64,000 bases of DNA from the NCBI GenBank assembly GCA_900541055.1, contig UQHZ01000006.1, forward strand, positions 62,001-126,000. Direction: 5' to 3'. This document shows positions 49,039 to 58,293 of the stretch, piece after piece (positions within the stretch are counted from its first letter, which is position 1; every line of letters begins with the position of its first letter). The position numbers were made by a program, and so were the translations under genes. The notes beneath the pieces are model-generated. The model was not told the origin of the DNA, did not search any database, and saw nothing but the letters and a program-made list of their open reading frames with translations. This DNA comes from an uncultured Collinsella sp. (GTDB lineage: Bacteria; Actinomycetota; Coriobacteriia; Coriobacteriales; Coriobacteriaceae).

Positions 49039-49839
49039 GTGGGATTTCGCGACGTTAAGCGTTCTAAGAGCGCAAAAGACACGCGTATCATTGCAATCAT
49101 CAATCAAAAAGGCGGCGTCGGCAAGTCAACGACGGCTGTAAACCTTGCAGCAGCACTGGGTGAGCAGGGTCGTAAGACGCTGATTGTCGATTTTGATCCG
49201 CAGGGAAACAGCACCAGTGGATTCGGAATTGAAAAAGAAGACCTTGATCACTGCATCTATGATGCATTGCTGAATGATGTGCCGGCAGAATCGCTTATCC
49301 TTGATACAAATTGCAAAAAGGTATTCGTAATTCCGGCAACAATTCAGCTTGCAGGCGCCGAAATTGAGCTCGTAAGCGCAATTGCTCGTGAAACCCGCCT
49401 CAAAGATTTGCTTGAGCCGATTCAGGACGAGTTCGATTTTATTTTCATTGACTGTCCTCCTTCGCTCGGCTTGCTTACCATCAACGCCTTGACCGCAGCA
49501 GACAGCGTTTTGATTCCAATCCAGTGCGAGTATTACGCACTCGAGGGCGTTACGAAGCTGCTTGAGTCAATGAAGATGGTCAAATCACGTCTGAACAAGG
49601 GTTTAGACACCTATGGTGTGCTTATGACCATGTATGACTCGCGTACTTCTCTGTCGAATCAGGTTGTTGAGGAGGTTCAATCGTACTTTGGTGACAAGGC
49701 GTTTAAGACGCTGATCCCCCGTACGGTCAAAATCTCCGAAGCTCCGTCTTTTGGAGAGCCGGTAATTACCTATGCACCTCAAAATAAGGGTGCAAAAGCA
49801 TATATGAACCTTGCAAAAGAGGTGATCAAGCGTGCCTAG
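49039..49839 (+). CDS. parA: Chromosome-partitioning ATPase ParA (Soj)
   Basis: Walker-type ATPase that drives origin segregation with ParB. 266 residues with the deviant Walker A NQKGGVGKSTTAVN (about 22-35), VDFDPQGNSTSGFG, Walker B FIFIDCPPSLGLLT and the DNA-binding region PRTVKISEAPSFGEPV. GTG start with AGGAGG. Overlaps parB by 8 nt. Confidence 0.97.
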   Translation: MGFRDVKRSKSAKDTRIIAIINQKGGVGKSTTAVNLAAALGEQGRKTLIVDFDPQGNSTSGFGIEKEDLDHCIYDALLNDVPAESLILDTNCKKVFVIPATIQLAGAEIELVSAIARETRLKDLLEPIQDEFDFIFIDCPPSLGLLTINALTAADSVLIPIQCEYYALEGVTKLLESMKMVKSRLNKGLDTYGVLMTMYDSRTSLSNQVVEEVQSYFGDKAFKTLIPRTVKISEAPSFGEPVITYAPQNKGAKAYMNLAKEVIKRA

Positions 49840-50737
49840 TGTAAAGAAACGTGGCGGATTGGGACGTGGACTCAATGCTTTGGTCTCAGAGGCCGAGTAT
49901 GAGACCGGTGGTTCGGCTGCATCGGCTTCAAATGCCACATCTGAAACAAAGCTACCTATTGAGGACATCGTTCCCAACCCAAATCAGCCACGAATTCACT
50001 TTAACGAAACTGAACTTCGCGAGTTGAGCGAGTCAATCCAAGATCATGGCGTTTTGCAGCCACTTTTGGTTCGCAAACATGGAAACGGCTATGAGATCAT
50101 CGCTGGTGAGCGTCGTTACCAAGCGTCAAAGCTTGCAGGTCTTGAGGAGCTGCCTGTCATCATTAAAGATGTTAATGATGAAGAGATGCTTGCTCTTGCA
50201 CTTATCGAAAACCTTCAGCGTTCTGATCTGAATCCTGTCGAAGAGGCTAAGGGCTATCGCCAGCTCATAGATGCCAGCGGTATGACCCAGGAGGCATTGT
50301 CAAAGGCTGTAAGCAAGTCACGCTCTGCAATTACAAACTCGCTACGCCTTCTTGATCTTCCCGAAGTTGTTCAGCAGATGATATTTGAGGGCAAACTTAC
50401 TGCTGGTCATGCACGTGCGATTCTTGCAGTTCCCTATGAGGATGCTCGAATTCGACTTGCTGAGAAGGTTGTTGCAGAGGGCCTTTCCGTAAGAGCGACA
50501 GAAAATCTTGCTCCGTTGTTTTCTGCCGGAGAGACACCTAAGACTCCGAGGCCTGCAACGCCTCAGTCTTTTAAAAAGGCTGCCCGCGTGCTTCGTCAGG
50601 TTTTTAATACCAACGTGCGTGTGAAGAGCTCGCGAGGAAAGAATAAGATTGAGATTGAGTTTAAAGACGAGGAAGAGCTCTCTCGTATTCTTGGCGAAAT
50701 GATTCAGTTTGATCAAGGAGGCCAAGATGAGGAATAG
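49832..50737 (+). CDS. parB: Chromosome-partitioning protein ParB (Spo0J)
   Basis: CTP-dependent clamp that loads at parS. 301 residues: KKRGGLGRGLNALV (ParA-stimulating N-terminus), IVPNPNQPR, the CTP-binding GERRYQASKLAGLEELP box, ENLQRSDLNPVEEAKGYRQL, the helix-turn-helix QEALSKAVSKSRSAITNSLR and a C-terminal dimerisation domain. GTG start inside the end of parA. Confidence 0.97.
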   Translation: MPSVKKRGGLGRGLNALVSEAEYETGGSAASASNATSETKLPIEDIVPNPNQPRIHFNETELRELSESIQDHGVLQPLLVRKHGNGYEIIAGERRYQASKLAGLEELPVIIKDVNDEEMLALALIENLQRSDLNPVEEAKGYRQLIDASGMTQEALSKAVSKSRSAITNSLRLLDLPEVVQQMIFEGKLTAGHARAILAVPYEDARIRLAEKVVAEGLSVRATENLAPLFSAGETPKTPRPATPQSFKKAARVLRQVFNTNVRVKSSRGKNKIEIEFKDEEELSRILGEMIQFDQGGQDEE

Positions 50738-50981
50738 GATTTTAACTGCGATTGCATTGGCGACGACTGTCGCGGTTGGTGCCTTTGCTGGCTATAAGAT
50801 CGCGACAGACGATGAGCTTCGAGGTCGTTTGCTTCGTAGCGCGCAAGATATTGTCGATACATCCAAGAAGAAAATGGATGTTATGACAGAAGATGTTGCC
50901 ATGCGCACTGCTCAGGTAACGAAGAATCCCAAGATTAATCAAGGTTGGGTTAGCAACCAATGGGAAAATGTAGGCTATTAG
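50727..50981 (+). CDS. Small YtxH-like membrane protein
   Basis: 84 residues: one N-terminal transmembrane helix (ILTAIALATTVAVGAFAGYK) followed by a charged amphipathic helix. Resembles YtxH-type stress proteins in plan only. ATG at 50727 with AAGGAGG, overlapping the end of parB by 11 nt, so co-translated with parAB. Confidence 0.75.
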   Translation: MRNRILTAIALATTVAVGAFAGYKIATDDELRGRLLRSAQDIVDTSKKKMDVMTEDVAMRTAQVTKNPKINQGWVSNQWENVGY

Positions 50982-50989
50982 GTACCTAA
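50978..50989. repeat. 12-bp perfect palindrome TTAGGTACCTAA, copy 2
   Basis: Overlaps the stop codon of the small membrane gene; identical to 47474-47485. Confidence 0.6.
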
Positions 50990-51009
50990 CAATTACTTAG
51001 CATATTTTG

Positions 51010-51050
51010 AGGGGTTCTTGTCTGATTCACGAGGCAAGGACCCCTTATTT
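51010..51050 (+). terminator. Terminator of the rsmG-parA-parB unit
   Basis: AGGGGTTCTTG and CAAGGACCCCT pair at 10 of 11, then TATTTTGG. Confidence 0.75.
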
Positions 51051-51106
51051 TGGCCGTAAAAAATGGGACAGGTAGCAGCTGATTCAAAATTAAGGCCAAT
51101 AAATGA

Positions 51107-51143
51107 AACGGCCCCGGTTGCATATCTTGCAACCGGGGCCGTT
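51107..51143 (-). terminator. Hairpin downstream of rlmN
   Basis: AACGGCCCCGGTTGCA and its exact complement enclose TATCT: 16-bp perfect stem. Only a weak T-rich tail follows on the minus strand. A degenerate parS (14/16) sits just beside it at 51147-51162. Confidence 0.75.
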
Positions 51144-51146
51144 CGA

Positions 51147-51162
51147 TGTTTCACATGAAACG
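51147..51162. promoter_or_regulatory. Degenerate parS-like site
   Basis: TGTTTCACATGAAACG, 14 of 16 matches to parS, between the terminator hairpin and the rlmN stop codon. Confidence 0.5.
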
Positions 51163-51180
51163 TTTTGGGGTGCGACTCCC

Positions 51181-52233
51181 CTATGCGTGCTTCTGAACTT
51201 TGAAGCGCTGCTTCAGCTGTCCGCAAGCGGCGTCAATATCGTTACCACGGGAGTTACGAATCGTGGTCTCGATGCCACGAGACTCAAGGCGACGCTGAAG
51301 ATCCTCAACCTTATGAATCGGCGATGGCTTGAGCGGGCTGCCCTCGATGTCGTTAAGCTGGATCAGGTTAACGTGGCACAACGTTCCTTCGCAGAAGTCG
51401 CAGAGCGCCTGCATCTCGGGATTCGTATCGTTGACGCCTTCAATCATGGCATACTCATAAGTCGGGCGGCGGCCAGTCTTCTCGGTGTAGAGCTGAAGCG
51501 CCTCGTGAAGGCGAAGCAGCGTGTACTTCTTAACGCCGGGCATGAGCTTGTTGCGCGTCGACTGGATGGCGGAATGCAGGGAAACGGCAAGCGTGAACTG
51601 CTCGGGGATGTCGGCAAATTTGCGAATACCGGGAATAACGCCGCTGGTAGAGACGGTGAGATGACGAGCGCCGATACCGATGCCATCGGGGTCGTTGAGG
51701 ATTCGCAGCGCCTTGAGAACCTCGTCGTAGTTGGCAAACGGCTCACCCTGGCCCATGAAGACAACGCTCGTGGCGCGCTCGCCAAAGTCGTTGGATACAT
51801 GAAGTGCCTGGTCGACGATCTCTTGAGCGGTCAGCGAGCGCTTGAGGCCGTTGAGACCGGTAGCGCAAAAGGCGCAGCCCATGCCGCAGCCTGCCTGGGT
51901 GGAAACGCAGACGGAAAGCTTGTTACGACGGGGCATACCGACAGTCTCGACGGAAACGCCGTCGTGGTACTCGAGCAGATACTTACGAGAGCCATCTTTG
52001 GAAACCTGCTTGGTTAGTTCAGTCGGCGTGTCAAAGGCAAAAGCCTCTTTAAGCTGCTCGCGGAAAGCCTTGGGAAGGTTGGTCATATCGTCAAACGAAC
52101 AAACGTTCTTCTCGAAGACCCATTCGATGAGCTGCTTCGCGCGGAAGGCGGGCTGGCCAAGTTCGGCCACGAGCTCGCGAATATCGTTTTGGCTCAAGTC
52201 GCGAATGTCCTGAGATTTAGTCCTGGGATTCAT
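51181..52233 (-). CDS. rlmN: 23S rRNA (adenine(2503)-C(2))-methyltransferase
   Basis: Radical SAM enzyme methylating A2503 of 23S rRNA and A37 of some tRNAs. 350 residues; radical SAM cysteines in CGMGCAFCATG (about 117-127); VFMGQGEPFANYDEVLKA; the C-terminal methyl-carrying Cys is visible in RNSRGNDIDAACGQL. ATG at 52233 with AAAGG upstream. Divergent from ddl. Confidence 0.96.
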   Translation of the reverse strand: MNPRTKSQDIRDLSQNDIRELVAELGQPAFRAKQLIEWVFEKNVCSFDDMTNLPKAFREQLKEAFAFDTPTELTKQVSKDGSRKYLLEYHDGVSVETVGMPRRNKLSVCVSTQAGCGMGCAFCATGLNGLKRSLTAQEIVDQALHVSNDFGERATSVVFMGQGEPFANYDEVLKALRILNDPDGIGIGARHLTVSTSGVIPGIRKFADIPEQFTLAVSLHSAIQSTRNKLMPGVKKYTLLRLHEALQLYTEKTGRRPTYEYAMIEGVNDTNPEMQALCDFCEGTLCHVNLIQLNDIEGSPLKPSPIHKVEDLQRRLESRGIETTIRNSRGNDIDAACGQLKQRFKVQKHA

Positions 52234-52318
52234 GGAAGCCTTTCGATTTTGGGGAAACGTAGAGGGTATCGCTACAATATGGTATCAGCTGCAGAAATTA
52301 TAGAGGAGGAGTCTGCCC

Positions 52319-53284
52319 ATGCCGGGTAAAAGCCTAGAGAACATGCACGTAGCGGTCTTGGCGGGCGGTCATTCCGCCGAGCGCGAGATCTCGCTCAATT
52401 CGGGAAAGAACGTTGTGGTGGCACTGAAGGAAGCCGGCTACACCTCGGTGGATCTGCTCGACACGGCCGCTGATGATTTTATGGTAACCATGGCGACCGG
52501 CGGCTTTGATGTGGCGTTTATCGCCATGCACGGTGCCGGCGGCGAGGATGGCGCCATGCAGGGTGCCATGGAGACCCTGGGTATCCCCTACACGGCCTCG
52601 GGCGTGCTTGCCAGCGCCTGCGGTGCCGACAAGGAAGTCTCTAAGCTCCTGTACGCCAAGGCGGGCATTCCCATTGCCCCCGGCCTTGCGCTCGAGGTGG
52701 GCGATGAAGTCGATATCGATCATATCGTCGAGGTCTGTGGCGAGCGCTGCTTTGTGAAGCCGGCCGTCAACGGTTCCAGCTATGGCATTTCCCTGGTCCA
52801 TGAGCCCTCCGAGCTGCCCGCGGCAATCGCCAAGGCGTTTGAGTACGGCGACAAAGTGCTGGTCGAGAAGTGCATCGAGGGTACCGAGATCACCGTCGGC
52901 GTATACGGCGAAGATGACGTGCGCGCTCTGCCGATTGTCGAGATTCGTAAGCCCGAGGACTGCGAGTTCTACGATCTGGACGTGAAATATGTCGACCCTA
53001 CGGACATCCATCGCATTCCGGCGCAGATTTCACCCGAGAACTACGCTCGTGCCCAGGAGCTTGCCTGTGCCGCTCACAAGGCCCTCGGGTGCCTGGGTAT
53101 CTCGCGCAGCGACTTTATCGTGAGCGGGGACGGCCCCGTTATCCTCGAGACCAATACCATTCCCGGCATGACCGATACGTCGCTGTATCCGGATGAGATC
53201 CGCCACACCGACGACATGACGTTCCCGCAGGTCTGTGACAGTCTGATCCGTATGGGTCTTCGTCGAGCGGGCATTGCATGCTAA
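52319..53284 (+). CDS. ddl: D-alanine-D-alanine ligase
   Basis: ATP-grasp enzyme making the D-Ala-D-Ala dipeptide for peptidoglycan. 321 residues: LAGGHSAEREISLNSGKNV, the substrate loop VNGSSYGISLV, EITVGVYGED, and PVILETNTIPGMTDTSLYP. The residue equivalent to the Tyr of the omega loop is present (SSYGIS), consistent with a D-Ala rather than D-Lac ligase. GAGGAGGAG upstream of 52319. Overlaps the helicase gene by 7 nt. Confidence 0.95.
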   Translation: MPGKSLENMHVAVLAGGHSAEREISLNSGKNVVVALKEAGYTSVDLLDTAADDFMVTMATGGFDVAFIAMHGAGGEDGAMQGAMETLGIPYTASGVLASACGADKEVSKLLYAKAGIPIAPGLALEVGDEVDIDHIVEVCGERCFVKPAVNGSSYGISLVHEPSELPAAIAKAFEYGDKVLVEKCIEGTEITVGVYGEDDVRALPIVEIRKPEDCEFYDLDVKYVDPTDIHRIPAQISPENYARAQELACAAHKALGCLGISRSDFIVSGDGPVILETNTIPGMTDTSLYPDEIRHTDDMTFPQVCDSLIRMGLRRAGIAC

Positions 53285-56172
53285 TCGAGGACGCGGTTTC
53301 GTCAGGAACGCCGCAGTTTGTCATCGACTCCTATGCCACGCTAGCCGAACGCGCCAAAACGCAGTCCTTCGGCCTCATCGAGGAAGATGTGATTGTCCTC
53401 GATACCGAGACCACGGGTCTTTCGGTGCAGGACAACGAGCTGATCGAGATCTCGGCGGCCCGTCTTTCGGGCCGCGAGGTTATCGACCGCTTCGATACCT
53501 TCGTGCATCCCAAGCAGCTGATTCCTGCCGAGATTACCGAGCTCACGAGCATTACAAATGCCGATGTGGCAGATGCCCCGTCGGCCGTTGAGGCCGTCGC
53601 CGCCCTCGCCGATTTTGTCGGTGGTTGCCCGGTGATTGCACATAACGCCACGTTCGACCGCTCGTTTATCGAGTCGGTCAAAGGCGGCGTCAATGTGAGC
53701 GATATTTGGATCGATTCGCTGGCGCTGTCGCGAATCGCGCTTCCGCGCCTGGCCTCGCACAAGCTGTCTTTTATGGCCGATCTGTTTGGCTGTGACTCGG
53801 TATCACACCGTGCCAATGCCGACGTCGACGCCCTGTGTGGCGTATGGCGCGTGTTGCTTGTGGCACTCACCGACTTGCCCCAGGGCCTCATGGCGCGCCT
53901 AGCCGACATGCATCCGGATGTGCCTTGGTCCTATCGTCCTATCTTCTCATTCTTGGCAGGGCAGAACCCTGGTTCTATCTTCTCTCTCAGCGCCGCTCGT
54001 ACTGACGTTCTCAAGGCCGATCGCGCCGACGATCGGGTGGACGCCGACGAACTGCCGGTCCTCAAGATGCCGAGTCGTGAGGAGATTGAGGCAGACTATG
54101 CGCCAGGTGGCCTGGTCAATCGCATGTATCCCACTTACGAGCCGCGTGATGAGCAGATCGCGATGGCGCTCGAGGTCCGCGATGCGCTGGTCACGGGCAC
54201 TCATCGTGTAATTGAGGCGGGCACAGGCGTCGGCAAATCGATGGCCTATCTGGTGCCTTTTGCCGAGGCGGCACGCCGTAACAACATCACGGTTGGTATT
54301 GCGACCAAATCGAACAATCTTGCAGACCAGCTCATGTACCATGAGCTGCCAAAACTTGCCGAGCAACTGGACGGTGGTCTGTCATTTTGCGCTCTCAAGG
54401 GCTATGACCACTATCCGTGCCTGCGCAAGCTTGAGCGCATGAGCCGAGGCCAGGTCGAGATTACCACCAAGCGCGATCCGGCGGACACGCTCACGGCGGT
54501 CGCGGTCATTATGGCGTACGTCTGCCAATCAGCCGATGGCGACCTCGACTCGCTTGGCATTCGGTGGCGCAGCGTCAACCGCCCCGACTTTACGACGGCC
54601 TCGCGCGAGTGTGCTCGCCGCCTCTGCCCGTTTTTCCCTGATAAATGTTTGGTCCACGGCGCTCGCCGTCGTGCGGCGCATGCCGATGTGGTGGTCACCA
54701 ACCATTCCCTGCTGTTCCGCAATGTTGCGGCCGAGGGCAGGATTTTGCCTCCGATTCGTCATTGGGTAATCGACGAGGCTCATTCTATCGAGCGCGAGGC
54801 GCGCCGTCAGTGGGCGCGCGTGGTGTCGGCGGACGAATCACGCGTTCTGTTTGAGCGCCTGGGTGGCTCGAGCACCGGTGCGCTAAGCCAGGTCTCCCGT
54901 GATTTGGCAACCTCCGAGGGCTCTACGCTCTATTTGGGCCTTACTGCCAAGGCGACGTCGACGGTTGCGCGCGCGAGCATGGCAATCGCCGACGTGTTCG
55001 ATGGCGTTCGCGAGCTCGGCCGTCGTGCCCGTGGGGGTTATGACAATGCCAATCTATGGATTGGCCCCGAGTTGCGCGAATCTGACGACTGGCATGATTT
55101 CTTACCGTCGGCCTACACTGCCATCGACGCATTGGAACAAGCTGACAAGAGCGTCGACGCGCTGGTGCAAGCCGTCGCCGCCGACAAGCCCGAGGTTGTT
55201 GTCGACCTGGGTGATATTTCGCGCCGCCTGCACGAGCTGGCCGAGAACCTCAAACTCATCATTGACGGCACCGATGAACACTACGTGTATTCGCTGCAGG
55301 TCAATCGCAGGCTGCGTGCCGGCGGAGAGTCAATGACCGCAGAGCGCATCGACATTGGCGAGGCCTTGGCAACCGAATGGCTGCCCGAGGTTCACACGGC
55401 TATCTTTGCCTCGGCGACCATGACGGTGTCCAAAAGCTTTGAACACTTTAACCACGCGGTCGGCCTCGATCGCATTGGTGCTTCAACATCCTCATCGTTG
55501 CACTTGGACTCGAGCTACGACTTCGATTCGAACATGGCTGTAATCGTTGCGGGCGATATCCCCGATCCGCGCGATCGTGAGAGCTATCTTACGGCGCTCG
55601 AGCGCGTGCTGGTTGACGCCCATCTTGCCATGGGCGGATCGGTGCTCACACTGTTCACCAATCGGCGCGACATGGAAGACCTGTACGCCCGCGTTGAGCC
55701 CAAATTGGCGCGAGCGGGCCTGGAGCTCAACTGCCAGCAGCGCAACTCATCTCCTCGTCGCCTGCGCGATCGGTTTATCAACGAGCCGACTTCATCGCTT
55801 TTTGCGCTTAAGGCCTTCTGGGAGGGGTTCGACGCCAGCGGCGAGACGCTGCGCTGCGTCATCATTCCCAAGCTTCCGTTCTCGAGTCCCACGGACCCGC
55901 TCTCGTGCGAGCGCAACCTGCGCGAAGACCGCGCTTGGGCGCGCTATTCGCTGCCCGAGGCGGTGCTCGAGGTCAAGCAGGCGGCCGGGCGCCTTATCCG
56001 CTCGTCGACCGATTGCGGCGTGCTGATTCTGGCCGACCCGCGCCTGGTGACGAAGGGCTACGGAAAGAAGTTCTTAACGTCGCTGCCCACGAGCTCCTAC
56101 CAGCGCATCGAATCGGCGCAGATCGGGCACTATCTGCAACTGTGGCGTGCACGCCACGAGCGGCGGCGCTAA
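53278..56172 (+). CDS. DnaQ-like exonuclease / DinG-type helicase fusion
   Basis: 964 residues. The N-terminal DEDD 3'-5' exonuclease (about 35-195) has ExoI VLDTETTGLS, ExoII HNATFDRSF and ExoIII HRANADVDAL. The XPD/DinG superfamily 2 helicase has Walker A EAGTGVGKSMAYL, a four-cysteine Fe-S region (YPCLRKL, then CARRLCPFFPDKC), DEAH box WVIDEAHSIE and motif VI QAAGRLIRSS. The fusion is known in Gram-positive bacteria and is linked to DNA repair. ATG 53278 overlaps ddl; the stop overlaps the convergent WYL gene by 4 nt. Confidence 0.93.
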   Translation: MLIEDAVSSGTPQFVIDSYATLAERAKTQSFGLIEEDVIVLDTETTGLSVQDNELIEISAARLSGREVIDRFDTFVHPKQLIPAEITELTSITNADVADAPSAVEAVAALADFVGGCPVIAHNATFDRSFIESVKGGVNVSDIWIDSLALSRIALPRLASHKLSFMADLFGCDSVSHRANADVDALCGVWRVLLVALTDLPQGLMARLADMHPDVPWSYRPIFSFLAGQNPGSIFSLSAARTDVLKADRADDRVDADELPVLKMPSREEIEADYAPGGLVNRMYPTYEPRDEQIAMALEVRDALVTGTHRVIEAGTGVGKSMAYLVPFAEAARRNNITVGIATKSNNLADQLMYHELPKLAEQLDGGLSFCALKGYDHYPCLRKLERMSRGQVEITTKRDPADTLTAVAVIMAYVCQSADGDLDSLGIRWRSVNRPDFTTASRECARRLCPFFPDKCLVHGARRRAAHADVVVTNHSLLFRNVAAEGRILPPIRHWVIDEAHSIEREARRQWARVVSADESRVLFERLGGSSTGALSQVSRDLATSEGSTLYLGLTAKATSTVARASMAIADVFDGVRELGRRARGGYDNANLWIGPELRESDDWHDFLPSAYTAIDALEQADKSVDALVQAVAADKPEVVVDLGDISRRLHELAENLKLIIDGTDEHYVYSLQVNRRLRAGGESMTAERIDIGEALATEWLPEVHTAIFASATMTVSKSFEHFNHAVGLDRIGASTSSSLHLDSSYDFDSNMAVIVAGDIPDPRDRESYLTALERVLVDAHLAMGGSVLTLFTNRRDMEDLYARVEPKLARAGLELNCQQRNSSPRRLRDRFINEPTSSLFALKAFWEGFDASGETLRCVIIPKLPFSSPTDPLSCERNLREDRAWARYSLPEAVLEVKQAAGRLIRSSTDCGVLILADPRLVTKGYGKKFLTSLPTSSYQRIESAQIGHYLQLWRARHERRR

Positions 56173-57086
56173 AGCGGACAGACGAGGGTTTTTGCCATAT
56201 CGCACAGACGCTTTGACAGGGCGGGGTCATCCAAGATGTGGATGGCTCCGCCCGCTGCAATTATCTGGCTCAGTAGCCAACGCTCGGAGCCGTAATGCAC
56301 GGTTACCGTTGCCATGTCTGCTCCGCTGCGCTCGATTAGGGTGATGCCGGCCCAGTCCAGATGCTCCGCCATATCGAATGGCATCAAGAGCTTTGCACTA
56401 CGCTGCGTCCGGGCAAGGGAATCGTGGAGGGATGCGACGTCCGGTGCATGAGGCACGACGGAGTCTTCCGTCAAGGCGAGTCCCTCGATTTTATCCATGC
56501 GATAGGTGCGCTGCTCATCGACCGCGATGTCCCAGGCAATCAGGTATGTTTGGTCGCCGTTTGCCGTAATGCGCAAGGGGTCGACCAGACGCTCACGTGG
56601 CCGTGCATCGTCCATCGAGCGATACGAGATGCGGCAGCGAACGCCGTCCTGAATGGCGCAGCTCAGCTGCTGCCAGTGCGACCCGTGGTTGACGGTGTCA
56701 AAGACGCGCTGGTTATAGCCGAGCTCTTCGGGTAGAAGAGCATGCCGAATCCGGGCTGCCGTCTGTGGCTCGATCCCCAACGATTCAAGTTCGTGGTTGA
56801 GCACAGCGCCCTCGGCGGCACTCAGGCGCAACGGTAGAACACGCCCGGCGTCGCCGGTGAGGACCACACGCTCGCCGCGGCATTCGCAGATGATGCGCGC
56901 GCCCGATTCTCGGTCCGCGAGCGTCGAGACGATCTCGAGAATCTCGTCGAGCGACACCCCTGTGATGTCAAAGCGGCTGCAAATCTCGGCTCGTGTCATG
57001 CCGCTCTCGCCGGCGGCGTAGAGGGCCTCCATGATGTCGATGGCGCGCGAGAGTCTCTGCTCGCTGGTGAGTTTACGCACGGGCAT
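56169..57086 (-). CDS. WYL-domain transcriptional regulator (PafC-like)
   Basis: 305 residues: an N-terminal winged helix (about 8-65), linker, and a WYL domain (about 145-215: CRISYRSMDDARPRERLVDP, LIAWDIAVDEQRTYRMDKIEG) plus a C-terminal WCX-like extension. WYL domains bind ssDNA or nucleic acid ligands; PafB and PafC together control a LexA-independent DNA-damage response in mycobacteria. Overlaps the upstream WYL gene by 14 nt, a conserved PafBC arrangement. Confidence 0.85.
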   Translation of the reverse strand: MPVRKLTSEQRLSRAIDIMEALYAAGESGMTRAEICSRFDITGVSLDEILEIVSTLADRESGARIICECRGERVVLTGDAGRVLPLRLSAAEGAVLNHELESLGIEPQTAARIRHALLPEELGYNQRVFDTVNHGSHWQQLSCAIQDGVRCRISYRSMDDARPRERLVDPLRITANGDQTYLIAWDIAVDEQRTYRMDKIEGLALTEDSVVPHAPDVASLHDSLARTQRSAKLLMPFDMAEHLDWAGITLIERSGADMATVTVHYGSERWLLSQIIAAGGAIHILDDPALSKRLCDMAKTLVCPL

Positions 57087-58095
57087 ACTCGTGCACCGTC
57101 CTTTCGATGAGGTGGTTCCACGCCTGCTTGAGCGATTTGGGGGCCATGGGCCTCATGCCGTCCATGGCGTGGGCCATGCAAAATGAGGCGGCGGCTTCAA
57201 GGTCGCGCACGTCAACGGTCCAGGTCCATCCTGCATCGGTGTGTGCGAGCTCACCTCGCCCACGCGTGAGGCCGTTGATCATATCGATCTGCGTCTGAGG
57301 GGCGAACGAGAACGTAGCTGCAACGGGCGGTCGGTCGGCAAAATCGAATTCAAAGAACAGATAGTCGTTGAGATTGAAGTCCGCAGGGATGGCGTAGGCC
57401 TTCGAAGGACGCCAAGCGCGAACGATACGGTCACAGCGGAATGTCCTGATGTCGTCGGTGGCATTGTCGAGGCCGCAGAAATACGCCACGCCCTCGCGCT
57501 CGAACATGCCGTAGACGCGGACGGTACGCTCTTTCTGCTCGCCGCGTCCGTTCTGATATAAAAATCGCAGCGCACAACGCTCGGCAAAGGCGCTCCAAAC
57601 CGCATCGACGGTGGGAGAGCGGCTGATCGGCGCCTCGTCTACCGTCGTCCTGCCGGTGAGATAGGCAATCTTGGAGCGAATATCGGCAAGCGGTGCGGCA
57701 AAAGTGGATGAGCCGGCCGCTAGTGTCTGGTCGATGGCGTTGAGCAGGATATCGGCGTCGTCTGCGGTAATGAGGCCGCCTGCCGCAAACGTGTGCTCGC
57801 GGTCGATTGTCCACGAGCTTTCCTCGGTCTCCTGCGCGCCGGTGGGGCGAACCTCCTTGATTAAGATGCCGCGTTCGAGCAGCTTGTCACGATCGCGTCG
57901 AAACTTGCGCTTATCCGAGTCGATATTGCCCGAGCCATATCCCAGGTCAGAATCCAAGACGATCTGCTCGGTCGTCAGCGGTTCGGGGGAGCTATTGAGC
58001 ACAAAGAAAAGATTGAGGATGCGCTGAGCCGTTTTATCGAAACTGGGCTCCGAATTTCCCTTTTTAATTGTCTCGGTCGTGTCGCTTGCCGTCAT
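57073..58095 (-). CDS. WYL-domain transcriptional regulator (PafB-like)
   Basis: 340 residues: N-terminal helix-turn-helix (about 20-85, AQRILNLFFVLNSSPEPLTT), WYL domain (about 175-250: ALRFLYQNGRGEQKERTVRV, FCGLDNATDDIRTFRCDRI) and a C-terminal extension. First gene of the tandem pair; GAGGA before ATG 58095. Divergent from the M28-like gene. Confidence 0.85.
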   Translation of the reverse strand: MTASDTTETIKKGNSEPSFDKTAQRILNLFFVLNSSPEPLTTEQIVLDSDLGYGSGNIDSDKRKFRRDRDKLLERGILIKEVRPTGAQETEESSWTIDREHTFAAGGLITADDADILLNAIDQTLAAGSSTFAAPLADIRSKIAYLTGRTTVDEAPISRSPTVDAVWSAFAERCALRFLYQNGRGEQKERTVRVYGMFEREGVAYFCGLDNATDDIRTFRCDRIVRAWRPSKAYAIPADFNLNDYLFFEFDFADRPPVAATFSFAPQTQIDMINGLTRGRGELAHTDAGWTWTVDVRDLEAAASFCMAHAMDGMRPMAPKSLKQAWNHLIERTVHEYARA

Positions 58096-58293
58096 AGAGT
58101 CCTCGCATGAGAAGGTGGTTTGCTGCCATGATTTTAGTCCGATATGGAGATTAGGCTATATCCTTGTCCGCTCGGGGCGTTAAGATGGCCCGAATTCGGT
58201 CGTTTGCGCTCGCTCGGGGTATACTTTCGACTATATACGGTTCTAATGTGCATGCATTGGGCCTATTTGTCGGATTATGGATGTGGAGCGCAC

